From the NCBI GenBank assembly GCA_025667525.1, contig CM046881.1:500733627-500797626 (forward strand): a stretch of 64,000 bases of DNA, given 5' to 3'. Position 1 is the stretch's first letter, and the number at the start of each line of letters is the position of its first letter. Positions 31,827 through 41,732 of the stretch are shown piece by piece. The notes under the pieces were generated by a model. That model saw only the letters and a program-made list of their open reading frames with translations, was not told the origin of the DNA and did no database searches. The translations under genes and the position numbers were made by a program. The stretch is from Glebionis coronaria. Lineage: Eukaryota > Streptophyta > Magnoliopsida > Asterales > Asteraceae.

Positions 31827-32087
31827 CTAGTGAGCTGATGGTGATGATGCGAAATGGTGTTGACCATCTGGACCACCTGGTGCAACCCTTCCAGGGTTGG
31901 CATCAAGTGACCTTCTCTTATAGTATTCAAGATCAGAAACTTTCATCCCTAGTTTACGTAACAAAAGTTGGCTTGAATCATCATTTTGCATGGCGGCTTG
32001 GTCATGGCTTGCATTTGAGGTGATGCAGAAGACAAGGAATATGATGATAATGAGAAACAAGCCCTTTGATGAGAAGGTATTTGCCAT
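31827..32087 (-). CDS. CLE-type signalling peptide precursor
   Basis: 86 codons, intron-less, from ATG 32087 to TAG at 31827. The N-terminus is a signal peptide (hydrophobic LFLIIIIFLVF, residues 10-20, probable cleavage after SNA, about residue 26). A variable region follows, then KRRSLDANPG and the 12-residue motif RVAPGGPDGQHH (residues 67-78, bases 31854-31889), and an 8-residue tail. CLE peptides are cut from such precursors and bind leucine-rich-repeat receptor kinases to control stem-cell and vascular development. The motif agrees with the RxVPxGPxPxHH/N consensus at R1, P4, G6, P7, H11, H12. It departs at position 3 (Ala for Val) and 9 (Gly for Pro). Precursor length and layout are normal for the family. 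It could be a divergent paralogue or one losing function. Confidence 0.75.
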   Translation of the reverse strand: MANTFSSKGLFLIIIIFLVFCITSNASHDQAAMQNDDSSQLLLRKLGMKVSDLEYYKRRSLDANPGRVAPGGPDGQHHFASSPSAH

Positions 32088-32166
32088 TAGGGTTTGGGGA
32101 TTGTTTTAGATTCTGTTTTAATTGTTTTGGAGAATGTGAATGTGGAGATTGCATGGATACACGTAG

Positions 32167-32175
32167 TATTTATAG
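32167..32175 (-). promoter_or_regulatory. TATA box of the CLE gene
   Basis: The minus strand reads CTATAAATA, 80 bases before the start codon. That leaves room for a 5' leader of about 50 bases. ACGTG-type sequence overlaps just downstream. Confidence 0.6.
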
Positions 32176-32387
32176 AATGTTGGTATGATGAGAGAGAGAA
32201 ATGGTGATTGGTGCCATGTTAGTTTAGAATCTACGGAAATGTTTTGAGTCACAACAAAAATTTGAATAAAGCACCATGGATAAGCTGCAATTCTTTATTT
32301 GTCATCTTTACACGACGATTCTTCCGAAAAGAACATTGTATTTGATTAAGAATATATCAACATTAAATTTGCCTCGACTGATAAACT

Positions 32388-33358
32388 TAGGGTTGTAAAT
32401 GAGTCGAACGAACGCGAACAAAAATATGTTTATGTTCGTTTATTTAATATTAATCAAACAAATAAACGAGTGTGAACGTATAATCGGACTTAAATTGTTG
32501 TTGATATTTGTTTATTTAAATTTAAAATTGTTAATGTTCATTTATATTCGTTCATACTTAAACGAATGCGAACGCAAGTATGTTTGTGTTCGCTTATTTA
32601 ATATTAGTCAAACAAATAAACGAGCGGAACGCATAATCGGACGTAAATTATTGTCCATGTTCCTTTATTTAGATATAAACTTGTTCATGTTTATTTATGT
32701 TTGTTCATTAATAACTTAAGTGAATGTTACCGAACAAACATAAACGAACATAAATGTCCATATATATAGGCAAACAGGCTAAAAGAGCGTGTAACAATTT
32801 TTTTTTGCTTTAAACGATCTATATCATCATCTTATATACTTATATTATTATTATATCCCAAATATGATCTTAAATAAAAAAAAATCATAATAGCTGATCT
32901 TAAAATATAGCAAAGTTACTAAATTAGCATCATTATCGTCATGCTTACATAAGAACATTTAAACAACATCATTATCATAGTTAATATTCACAATAACTTC
33001 TATTTCTAACTTTAATATATACTTTTGAGAAATTTATAAGTACATTGTATTAAGTACTACAGTATATTACTAATATATTTAGCACCTTATATTATTTGTT
33101 CTATAACTCATTAGTTTTTTAACATTTGGGATGTTAATCAAATGTAAACGAATGAATAAATGATCGTAATCGGACGAACATAAATGAACATTTACGAACG
33201 TAAATGAACGAACGAATCCTTTATATACGCTCGTTTATTTAAGTAAACGGACCAAAAATCTTGTAATATCCGTTTATTTATTAAATAAACGAATATAAAC
33301 GAATTTTTTATCGAGAGATCGACGAATGATTCGTTAAATGTTCAGTTCGTTTACCGTC
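32388..33358. repeat. Fold-back repeat rich in TTCGTTTA / TAAACGAA
   Basis: The left arm (32388-32760) has repeated GAACG, TTCGTTTATTTAA and AAACAAATAAACGAG words. The right arm (33150-33358) has the complementary set. Ends resemble the GGGTTGTAAATGAGTCGAACG / CGTTCAGTTCGTTTACC type common at plant non-autonomous DNA transposons. A 100-base segment inside the left arm is itself duplicated (32399-32480 and 32566-32650). The 106-codon frame at 32399 is a by-product. No target duplication identified. Confidence 0.5.
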
Positions 33359-33479
33359 CAAAATACAGTAGTCGAAGAAATGAAGATACTTTGTCAGTCT
33401 TGGATCCTTCATAGGAATAGTAAATAATATCGTAAATGCTGAGTGATTAATTAACGATTCAAAAAGTTCCGTTTTTTTA

Positions 33480-33630
33480 CATGGACGTTTTTGTGTAAGA
33501 ACTTAAAATAGTATTCGTCGTGTAAACATGTAAAAACATAATATAAGATATATCACCCTTATATGTGTAAGAACTTAAAATAGTATTCGTCGTGTAATTT
33601 TGTTCATATACATGGACGTTTTTGTGAAAC
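33480..33630. repeat. Short direct repeats
   Basis: A word of about 33 bases beginning GTGTAAGAACTTAAAATAG and ending CGTCGTGTAA occurs at about 33494 and again at about 33566. ACATGGACGTTTTTGTG occurs at about 33480 and 33611. The block looks like a local duplication of about 70 bp followed by another of about 130 bp. Confidence 0.7.
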
Positions 33631-33699
33631 GACAAGAAAGTGCATTTCGATATGATGTCCTATACTTACGAATTTTTAATGACGTATAGTCACCGGTCG

Positions 33700-34200
33700 G
33701 ACTGTTTGATCGGTCCACCTACACTATTCATACCCGATCCAACAAGAATGGATCTCTTCAGTTCGACGAATCCTAACGGGCGTGGCCTAGGATTAGTCGC
33801 ACGCGGTTTTACGTAAACCGCGACTAATCGTACGCGGTTAAGTCCGAGACAGAATCATAATCTAATTAGGTTATAATTCATCCGAGTTTAAGAGGATATA
33901 AACACTTCTTATTTAGAAGATAAGGATCTCGAGTATATGATATATATCTTCGGGTTGGGCCGCAAGATTCAAAAACCCTACTAGGGTTTTACCGAGTATA
34001 AAAGGAACCCTTGTGGTTCCCTCAAAGGTAGGACTCTCATACGATCTAAACCCTAACTGATTACTCAATCAAATTGATTACTTACTCTTACGTTAAATTT
34101 TAATCATGAGAGACAATCCTAATATAAATTTAATGGTATTTTATTACTGTGTAAAGTATTCAAACAAATTTACTTGCTGATGCAGGAGTCAAAACCTACG
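33700..34200 (+). promoter_or_regulatory. Promoter-like or solo-LTR-like segment with strong inverted repeats
   Basis: Contains GCGGTTT-TACGT-AAACCGC flanked by ATTAGTC/GACTAAT (33791-33826), then a 9-base-arm palindrome AAAACCCTA-C-TAGGGTTTT (33972-33990), five bases before GTATAAAAGG (33996-34005). AAACCCTAA (a telo-box word) appears again at about 34047. The layout resembles an LTR promoter, but I found no partner copy or target duplication, so a host promoter is equally possible. Confidence 0.35.
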
Positions 34201-34694
34201 AATACTCGGATGACTTACATAATTCGGGTTAGAAAAGTCCAATCTGACTGTTGTATCTATGTACTATAGTAATCTATCATTAGGTATAAGTATTCAGTAT
34301 TTACTAATATGTTGAATTATTCATATGTGTATTTTTGGGTGCCGCCCCACATTGGTCCAACGTCGGAGTGGTTACTCGACAGTGGTCGGTTGAACATGTT
34401 TAAGAATGATTTTATTAATACACTTACTCAGACAAAACATCCAACGAGGAATATTTTTGTCATGAACTTTTATACTATCTACCTATCCAAGTTTTATAAC
34501 ACGTATACCTTTTCTAAAATTTCTAATATCATATACCTTTATGTATTGTTTACAAAGAGTAGTGTCTTACGAGTCAAATTCCAAAGACGGGTTTTGCTTG
34601 AAAGCGTATTGAATGTGAAGCTTTCTGGTTTATTAATGTTGGTTCTGTTGGACTACCTTCAACGATAAGGTGTAATATGTGCCACAACAAGAGG
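34201..34694. other. Unassigned segment before the right nest
   Basis: An open frame of 119 codons (34309-34668, plus) starts from TTG; I recognise no domain. The last five bases, gattg at 34695-34699, are the target duplication of the next element. Confidence 0.4.
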
Positions 34695-34699
34695 GATTG

Positions 34700-35186
34700 T
34701 GTAGAAAAACATGATCAGAAGTATCTCAAACCACAAAACCTTTTATTAACAAAGATTTGATAACACAAAACTGAATAAGAAATATACTAACGACTACCAG
34801 TGCTACTCACGTGTAACCCTATGATCTACATGATCATAGTCTTACAATCAAAACAAAATAAATAAGGTTTCTGAGATCAAACTAGAGAGAGAGAGCAAGT
34901 GTGTTTATCAAAGAGAAAACACACAGATACAAGAATGAGGCGATACAAACGAAGAAATGAACGCTCATAACTAAATAAAACCCTAAAGGGCCAATAAAGC
35001 CGTTGTGGCTTCAAGATGGGCTTGAGCTCAAGTCCAGCAAATACATAAGCAACTTCACAACTTTAGTCCTTATCATCCAAGCTTCCCTTCACACCATGTC
35101 CTTGTAGCTAACTGAAAGTTTAAAACATATCACAATCAGTCCTTAAAGTTACCATGGGTTATCAGATTAAGTCCACAAATTTAACA
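34700..35186 (-). repeat. 3' LTR of copia element 3
   Basis: 487 bp, homologous to 50030-50514, TG..CA. Next to it on the minus strand is the polypurine tract TTAAGGGGGAT, identifying it as the 3' LTR. Confidence 0.93.
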
Positions 35187-36906
35187 TCCCCCTTAATCTG
35201 ATAACCCATATAGGTTAATCATACCAAGTTTTGTAACAAACTTGTTATGCAAATCTGTTTCCAACCCTTTTGTAAGGATGTATGCAATTTGATTTGCAGA
35301 ATCCACCTTTTCTGTTTTAACAACTCAACTCAAAAAAATTTCTCTCACAAAGTGAAGATCAATTTCTAAATGTTTTGTTCTCTCATGAAACACAGGGTTG
35401 ACTGCTATCTTGATAGCAGAATTGCTATCACAGTGAAGTGTGACTGGGAGCAAGTTATCACATTGCAAGTCATTTAAGACTTTGAGCACCCATATCACTT
35501 CACTGGTTACTGAGGCAAGAGCTCTATACTCTGCCTCAGTAGAAGATTTGGAGAGAGTGTTTTACTTTTTCCTTTTCCAGGAAACCAAGTTTCCATTAAT
35601 AAACACACAATACCCAGTCACAGACCTTCTAGTGACAACACATTTTGCCTAGTCAGCATCTGAATAAGCATCAAGAATCATACCTGAGTTCCTTGTGAAA
35701 TGAATACCCAAACCTGGAGAGCTTTTGAGGTATCTTAAAACCTTAAAAGCAATTTAAAATGAGAGTTCAAAGGACAATGCATGAATTGACTCAAATAATG
35801 CACAACATAAGAAATGTTAGGCCTGGTGTTAGTCAGATAAATGAGTTTTCCCATAAGCTTTTGATAATCAACAATGTTATCAAGAAGGGGGTCCTTATTA
35901 GTGGGCTGATTAGTGATAACAAGTTTAGAAGGTAAAGGAGTTTTAGCAGGTTTACAAGCAAGCATACCATACTCAGATAACAAGTCCAACACATACTTTC
36001 TTTGGTTTAAACAAACACCATTCTTAGTGTCAACAACTTCAATTCCCAAAAAATACTTGAGTTTACCCAAGTCTTTAATCATAAACTTGGTTCTTAAAAA
36101 GCTCTTAAACTTTTCAATTTCAGCAATATTATTCCCAGTTATGATTATATCATCAACATACATAAGTAACACAAGAAATAAATTACCCTGAGATTTAGTG
36201 TATAAAGAATAATAAGACTTGCTTTGAATAAAGCCATTTTCACTAAGAACAGAAGTAAGTTTGGCCTTCCACTGCCTAGGAGCCTGTTTAAGCCCATACA
36301 AAGATTTTTTAAGCCTGCAAACCAAGTTATCACCCCCAGGAAGATATCCTTGGGGTGGTTTCATGTACACAGTTTCATCAAGATCACCATAAAGAAAGGC
36401 ATTGTTGACATCAAGTTGGAAAATAGGTCAAGATTGAATGATAGCAAGGTTAATCAAGCACCTAATAGTAACCATTTTAACAACAGGGGCAAAGGTTTCA
36501 TCATAATCAATGCCCTCCTTTTGCCCGAAACCTTAGGCAACAACCCTAGCCTTATACCTTTCAACCTCACCACTAGACTTAAACTTTAATTTCCAAATCT
36601 ACTTACAACCTAAGGCTTTCATACCTTTAGGGAGTTCAAAAATGTCCCAAGTAACATTTTCAAGCAAAGCAGCAAGTTCAGTGTTCATAGCATCAAGCCA
36701 GTGATGATTCTGAGATGCTTCAAAAAAACTTTTTGGTTCACTCATTTTGTTAAGTTGAGTGACAAAGCAAAAATTTTCTTTATCAAGTTTGGAATATCCA
36801 ACAAAATTTTCAAGTCCATACTTGACTTTAGATTGAACAACAAAATCATTATAATTTCTGGGAAAAACAGAAGGTCTTGAGGACCTCCTCAAGCCTTGAC
36901 CACCCT
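35187..36906 (-). pseudogene. Reverse transcriptase and RNase H, copia element 3
   Basis: The frame 36892-36599 gives the pre-RT spacer (RRSSRPSVFP.NYNDFV) and the RT N-terminus (EPKSFFEASQNHHWLDAMN). A broken stretch follows with [19 protein letters not shown] after a stop. Then 36370-35735 gives MKPPQGYLPGG, SLYGLKQAPRQW, the active site LMYVDDIIITG (YVDD intact) and DLGKLKYFLGIEV. RNase H follows in other frames down to 35187: the segment with SSTEAEYRALA near 35505-35545 is recognisable on the minus strand, and HCDSNSA lies beyond it. It copies element RNA and degrades the template strand. Stops and frameshifts make it non-functional. Confidence 0.88.
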
Positions 36907-38509
36907 TGTAGAAACTAGAAGGGGGGGGGGGGGGGGTTGAATAGTTTCTCTTCGATTGGTGACCAAATTAAAATTACTTTCAATTTGGTTTATATCAAAA
37001 CTATCTTTTACTTAGAGCTAAGTTGCATAATGATTAGGTTCAATTGAAATGCACTAGCAATACTAATAAGCAAGTATAATGATAATGAAATAAGTAAAGA
37101 GAAAGGAAGGAGACAACCTAGTGGGAAGAAACCAAGATTTATAGTGGTTCGACAACGAGGCTCTATCCTCGTTTCTACTCCACTCCTCGAGTACACCTAC
37201 TCGAGATTTCCACTATATCCACAAGCTCCCTTCTCGGCGGAGAAAACCTTACAACGTTGCTTACATTATTTTCCGACACTAAGCTAAATGTCGAGACCTA
37301 ATCTTTAGCTAGGACCAATCTACACGACGTTGCCTACTTCACAATTTAATGACACAAGGCTAGATGTCGGGTTCTAATCGAAAGGTAGAACCAATCTTCA
37401 CGATGTTGCCTACTTCACCATTTTACGACACAAGGCTAGATGTCGAGTTTTAATCGAAAGCTAGAACCAATCTTCACGACTCTTCACTTTGAAGCTAAGT
37501 GAGAACTTCACACAACACAACTACTAGTCACTTTAAAGTTTAGTGAGAACTCACAAGACACAACCACATCACTTTATAGTTTAGTGAGAACTCCTAATCA
37601 AATCTATTACAACTCAACTAGACTTATCCAAGTACACACATGTAGCTTGGATTTACACAACACAAATCCAAGCAAACACATATGCAATGGATGTACACAA
37701 CAAATCTAAGTATCCACAAATAACTTGGATGAACACAACTAGTCTAAGTATTCATAAATACATTGGATTGACCTAAAACAAAAAGGTATGATGATGAATA
37801 TGACTAGCTCATAGATTCATCTTTATCACAACACTAGTGAGTGAGTGATCTTCTCATTGGACATGGTAAAGGAGGGGATCAAGAGGATAATCATATGTAA
37901 ACATCCTTAACAAATTAAGTGATCATTTACTAATGATTATGCTATAGAAAATAGAAAGAGGGCTGAGAAAATCGTCCAAGAGGCTTGCTGGAAAATGAGA
38001 TTTGACCCACTATTTAAAGGAGACAAAGTATAACGGATCTATAACGGTCTTCTGTGCGCGGTACCTTATCTCACCCCGCGGTACCTTATCGATAAGGTAC
38101 CGCCTAGGTACTTAAGGTACCGCCACTAGACTCCGCTCCATTTTTTGTCTTTTAGTGGGGTGGGAATATCTGAGGTATTTAAACCCTTCAAAGGATATTC
38201 TAACAGCATTTGGAATATGCCATTTTCAAATTTTCATTTTCCATTTTAATAAAACATTTTCTAAAAAAGAAAGTTTATTAAAAATACTTTTGTCTTATTA
38301 GCAAAAGTGAGTTTTAAGGATAATCATTTTTGATGATCACTAAGTATGATTAAGAAAGGTTAGTGATATGATTATTACCTTGATGATAGTGTTAGTTAAA
38401 TAATTCATTTTGTGTTTCTACACTAAATGTGTTGTATGGTTTGTTGTGATCAAAACTAAGAATGATTAGTTAACACTAATAATGTTTTTAGGCATTACTT
38501 GCATTAACA
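36907..38509 (-). repeat. 3' LTR of element 4
   Basis: 1603 bp. It is 9 bases longer than the other LTR, and the whole difference is a G-run at 36921-36936 (16 G here, 7 G at 44879-44885). About 20 point differences by eye, mostly C/T type. A TATA-like CTTTAAATAG on the minus strand is near 38010-38020. Confidence 0.92.
38056..38124 (-). promoter_or_regulatory. GGTACC palindrome cluster upstream of the LTR TATA-like box
   Basis: Three to four copies of GCGGTACCTTA or its complement, including a perfect 26-base palindrome centred at 38090/38091 (arms GCGGTACCTTATC). On the sense strand it lies about 40-110 bases upstream of CTTTAAATAG. The other LTR has the same cluster at 46005-46074 (palindrome 46027-46052). 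CGG-containing palindromes near the TATA box are a described trait of Sirevirus LTRs. Confidence 0.75.
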
Positions 38510-39153
38510 ATCTCCCCCTTTTTGATTACGACAAACGATAAACTCAATTACGTATAAACACAAACTATGGAATTATTGACTAGTTTATCACTATCATTTC
38601 TCCCCCTTTGTCGTAGCAAAAAGGTTAGCATAAGTCTTTGAAGTGCATCGAACTTTGCTAGTAGCTCCCCCTTGGTGGTTGCTCCCCCTTGCTTGGGGCA
38701 CCAAGTTTGTGAGCTAAGGTGACATGCTACACAAAGGTTAGTAGAAAGGAAAGAAACACCAATGTATATATGATCATTACCTACTAAGTAACTTGAGAGG
38801 GAGAAAGAGAAGAAATCTCAAATTAGAAGCAAGTATTTTGCTAAGTATGTCCAAAGAGGTAATTGACAAAATCAAACTTCAATAAAATGAAGATGATAGG
38901 CTTGTCAATAGGTTAAAGCTTTAGAATTGATGGAATCACCCATAAGCAATTGTAAAAATTTAACCAATATCAACTCAAAAATAGAATTAACTAGATAGCA
39001 CATAAATAACACAAAAGTAAAAAAAATAATACAACAAAGAGGATAGTCATACACATAGTATGAGTATCTAAAAGCAATACATATGGAAAATAAACCACTA
39101 AGCATAAGCTAGTCTAATAGTGATATTTTCCAAGATTGCTAAAAAAAATAAAA
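38510..39153 (-). other. 3' non-coding region of element 4 with four polypurine-like tracts
   Basis: On the minus strand AAAAAGGGGGAGAT abuts the LTR (38510-38523). Similar tracts follow at about 38600 (AAAGGGGGAGA), 38665 and 38685 (AAGGGGGAGC). No coding sequence is recognised. Confidence 0.65.
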
Positions 39154-39699
39154 CTAAAAAGACGACGATGCATCATTCGAAGTTTTGTCCACCGGAACGA
39201 AAACTTGAATAGGAGGTTGAGTGAGGAGGAATTCAAGAAAATTTAACTTCTCATACACATGAGCAAGTTCAATTTGTTGAAATCGGAAACAATCACACGA
39301 GGATCCATGATGCAACACAAAATCGTTTGATGTGGGTATGGCATCAAACTTAGGGTTTGGTGGTGATGGGGTAAAGGGTTTGGGAGTGTTTTCACAATGC
39401 CTTGTGAGGTTTGGGAAGGTGGAAAGGTCATTGAGTTGGGGGGTAGTGAAGGATTGTGGTGGTGGTGGAACATGTTCTTTTGCTCCGGTGATGGGGTTTA
39501 TGGTGTAAGTCTCATTCCAATACTTGATTGGAGAGAAGGTAGGGTTTTTGGGTGGTTTGGACGAAGATGGTTCATTCTTCTTAACCCAAACGGGTCGAAC
39601 CGAGATTTTCGGTTTCTTAGAAAGCTTGGATTAGCAAGCTTTGGGTGAGTGGGGTTGTGACAAAGAAATGTCAAGGTTAGGAATGTAGGAGTTATGCAT
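39154..39699 (-). pseudogene. Pro-rich open frame c of element 4, one in-frame stop
   Basis: One minus-strand frame from ATG 39699 to TAG 39154, 181 codons plus the stop, broken only by TAA at 39631-39633 (codon 23). It contains ISVRPVWVKKNEPSS, WNETYTINPITGAKEHVPP and a Pro/Thr/Ser-rich middle. The C-terminus is LHHGSSCDCFRFQQ followed by VYEKLNFLEFLL. The HGxxCxC motif followed by an amphipathic Leu-rich stretch also ends the frame at 40447-41133, so the two look paralogous. Function unknown. The 76-codon frame at 39243-39473 is an out-of-phase shadow of this one. Confidence 0.55.
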
Positions 39700-39936
39700 T
39701 GTGAGAGTGTGAGAATGATATCTCAAGGTTATGTGAGAATGAATTCTCAAGGTTGGGAAGGTGTGAGAATGAAATCTCAAGGTTGGGGTATAAGTAAAAT
39801 GTAATCAAGGTAAGATTTTGAATACAAAATGTGTATTGTCAAGGAATGTTTAGTCAATTTGAGTAAACAATGAATCTTGACTGGGAATAGGGTTTAAAGG
39901 TTTTGACCAAAAATTCGTCAAAAGTCTCATTCTGCC

Positions 39937-40015
39937 CATGGTACCTTATGTGGGCCGGCGGTTCGATATCACTAAGGAACCGCGGGTCCTTAAGGAACCG
40001 CGTCCAGAGGACTTT
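39937..40015 (-). repeat. Palindrome cluster upstream of open frame c
   Basis: A diverged version of the LTR cluster: CCATGGTACCTTATG, GGCGGTTC..TAAGGAACCGCGGG and CCTTAAGGAACCGCG. It lies about 240 bases upstream of the ATG at 39699 on the minus strand. Flanking words (CAGAGGACTTT, TTTCTGCCC-like) also resemble those around the clusters at 41376 and 43647. Confidence 0.65.
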
Positions 40016-40446
40016 AAACCAAGTTTTTCCTGGGTTTTGGGAAAAACTAAGACTTTTTCAAAAAAGTTGCAAATCTTGGATTTTTACCTCCATTAGAACC
40101 AAAATATGCTAGGGTTGCATAAAGCAACACATTCACAAAGAATGTCTTGACAAAAAGTGACAAAATAATTTAGATATCATTTTGAACCAATTTTAGTCAA
40201 GTTTAGGGGTTGTGATAGATTTAGGTTCAATTTTAATTTCAAACTGAAGTTGATTAGTGTGCACAAAGGGATAAAATCACACAAAGCTAAATCCATAACA
40301 CACCAACATGAGACATTCATTAATGAGGAAACAAGTACAAAGATAAATAAAACTAACTAATACATAGCTAGCTTATCATTAAATCTAGATAGGTGGTTTT
40401 CTTTGGCTTATTTTTTTGAAAATCTTTATTAAAAGAACTCCGTCAT

Positions 40447-41133
40447 TCATCTCCTAGGAGGAGACATGGAAAACAAAGTAAGCAAGAAATCTTGCAAACC
40501 CCTATGTAGTCCATACATATCCATCCTTAGGTTTTGGATGAGGAAGTGGTTGTAGAGACAACATGGACATCTAGGACCATGAGTTTGTTGGAACCCAAAG
40601 TAAGGATCACCCAAGAGGAGGGGAAGAGGGACACCCAAAATTTGGATGTTTGAGTTGGGTGAAGGAGGAGGAGGCAAGTTCTCCAAGGGTGAAGTGGGTG
40701 AAAGTGGAGGCATGTTCCCCAAAGGGGAAATGGGAGAGTGTGTAGGTAAATCCTCCAAGGTGGGTGAAATGGGTGAGTTGTGAGGAGTCACCAAAATGTC
40801 ATCAAAGTCATTACCAAAAGGAATGCTTTGGATTGGTTGAGGTTGTGGTGTCACTTCCAAGGGTGCACTTGGAGTGAAGGGTGAGGAAAGCTCATTCATT
40901 CTAGAATTGAATGAAGAGGAGGTAGAACCAATGGAGTGGTTCGTACCATGGGTGGAGGAGGTCTTGCATGGTGCAAGAGGTGGGGAAGGTGATGAAGAAA
41001 TGAGGATAGGAGCATTCTCATTCTTAGGTGTATGGAAAGGTGAAGAGTTAGACTTAGCTACCTTAACCCTTATTTTGAGTGTTTTTCTTGAGGTGGAGGT
41101 TTTGGAAGTGTTTGAGGTTTTGGTACACACCAT
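40447..41133 (-). CDS. Pro-rich open frame b of element 4
   Basis: 228 intact codons from ATG 41133 to TGA 40447. A basic Ser/Thr/Lys-rich N-terminus (KTSNTSKTSTSRKTLKIRV) is followed by a long Pro/Ser region with repeats of the form SPISP.., LPPLSPTSPLENLPPPP, and a C-terminus THGPRCPCCLYNHFLIQ..MYGLHRGLQDFLL. The HGPRCPCC motif with two to three Cys could bind metal, but this is inference. No known enzyme domain. Its position between the gag-like block and frame c, on the same strand, suggests it belongs to the element. Function unknown. Confidence 0.6.
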   Translation of the reverse strand: MVCTKTSNTSKTSTSRKTLKIRVKVAKSNSSPFHTPKNENAPILISSSPSPPLAPCKTSSTHGTNHSIGSTSSSFNSRMNELSSPFTPSAPLEVTPQPQPIQSIPFGNDFDDILVTPHNSPISPTLEDLPTHSPISPLGNMPPLSPTSPLENLPPPPSPNSNIQILGVPLPLLLGDPYFGFQQTHGPRCPCCLYNHFLIQNLRMDMYGLHRGLQDFLLTLFSMSPPRR

Positions 41134-41375
41134 GGTTGATTAGGGTGGTTTAAGGTTTAGGGAAGTATGTTTGATGTGTGAAGAACATGCAAACAAGGTG
41201 GGTTTAAATGGTTGAGGGGATGATCCAAACTAGTAATGGGTTAAAATCATTTTAGGTGAATAATGAATTTAGATACCCTAGTTTAGGAAATGTGCAGTTT
41301 ATTACTGAAAATCATGTAAGGTTTACACAAAATTAAGAAAACAATGTAAAGCAAAGATGCTGTCGTGCACAGTGG

Positions 41376-41450
41376 CTGGCGGTTCCTTATCTAGGACTGG
41401 CGGTACCTTATCGATAAGGAACCACGGGTCAATATGGAACCGCGTCCAGA
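41376..41450 (-). repeat. Palindrome cluster upstream of open frame b
   Basis: GGCGGTTCCTTATC, GGCGGTACCTTATCGATAAG, AACCACGGG and GGAACCGCGTCCAGA within 75 bases. It lies about 240 bases upstream of ATG 41133 on the minus strand, the same distance as for frame c. The trailing CGTCCAGA is shared with the 39937 cluster. Confidence 0.7.
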
Positions 41451-41732
41451 AGGTTTTCAAAAATTTCCCATTTTAGTTTTTGATAAACCCAGATTTTTCC
41501 CAAAGGTTTTACAAGCCAAAGTTAACTACAGATCATAATCTAATAAGCTAACTATCATATGGCATGCACAAAGCTATGTAAAACACAAATATGATGGCAT
41601 AATTAACATTAAGGAACGAGATAAATGATAATTCTAACATGCAATCACAAGTTAATACATATCCAAGATAAAATAAAATTGTTCAACAATACATGTTTAC
41701 CAACATGTAATCTTAGAAAAGCTTCAATGCTT

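Noticed and set aside
39243..39473. 76-codon His/Pro-rich frame starting at an ATG
   Set aside because: Out of phase with the longer frame 39154-39699, which reads through the same bases and ends in the HGxxCxC motif shared with frame b.
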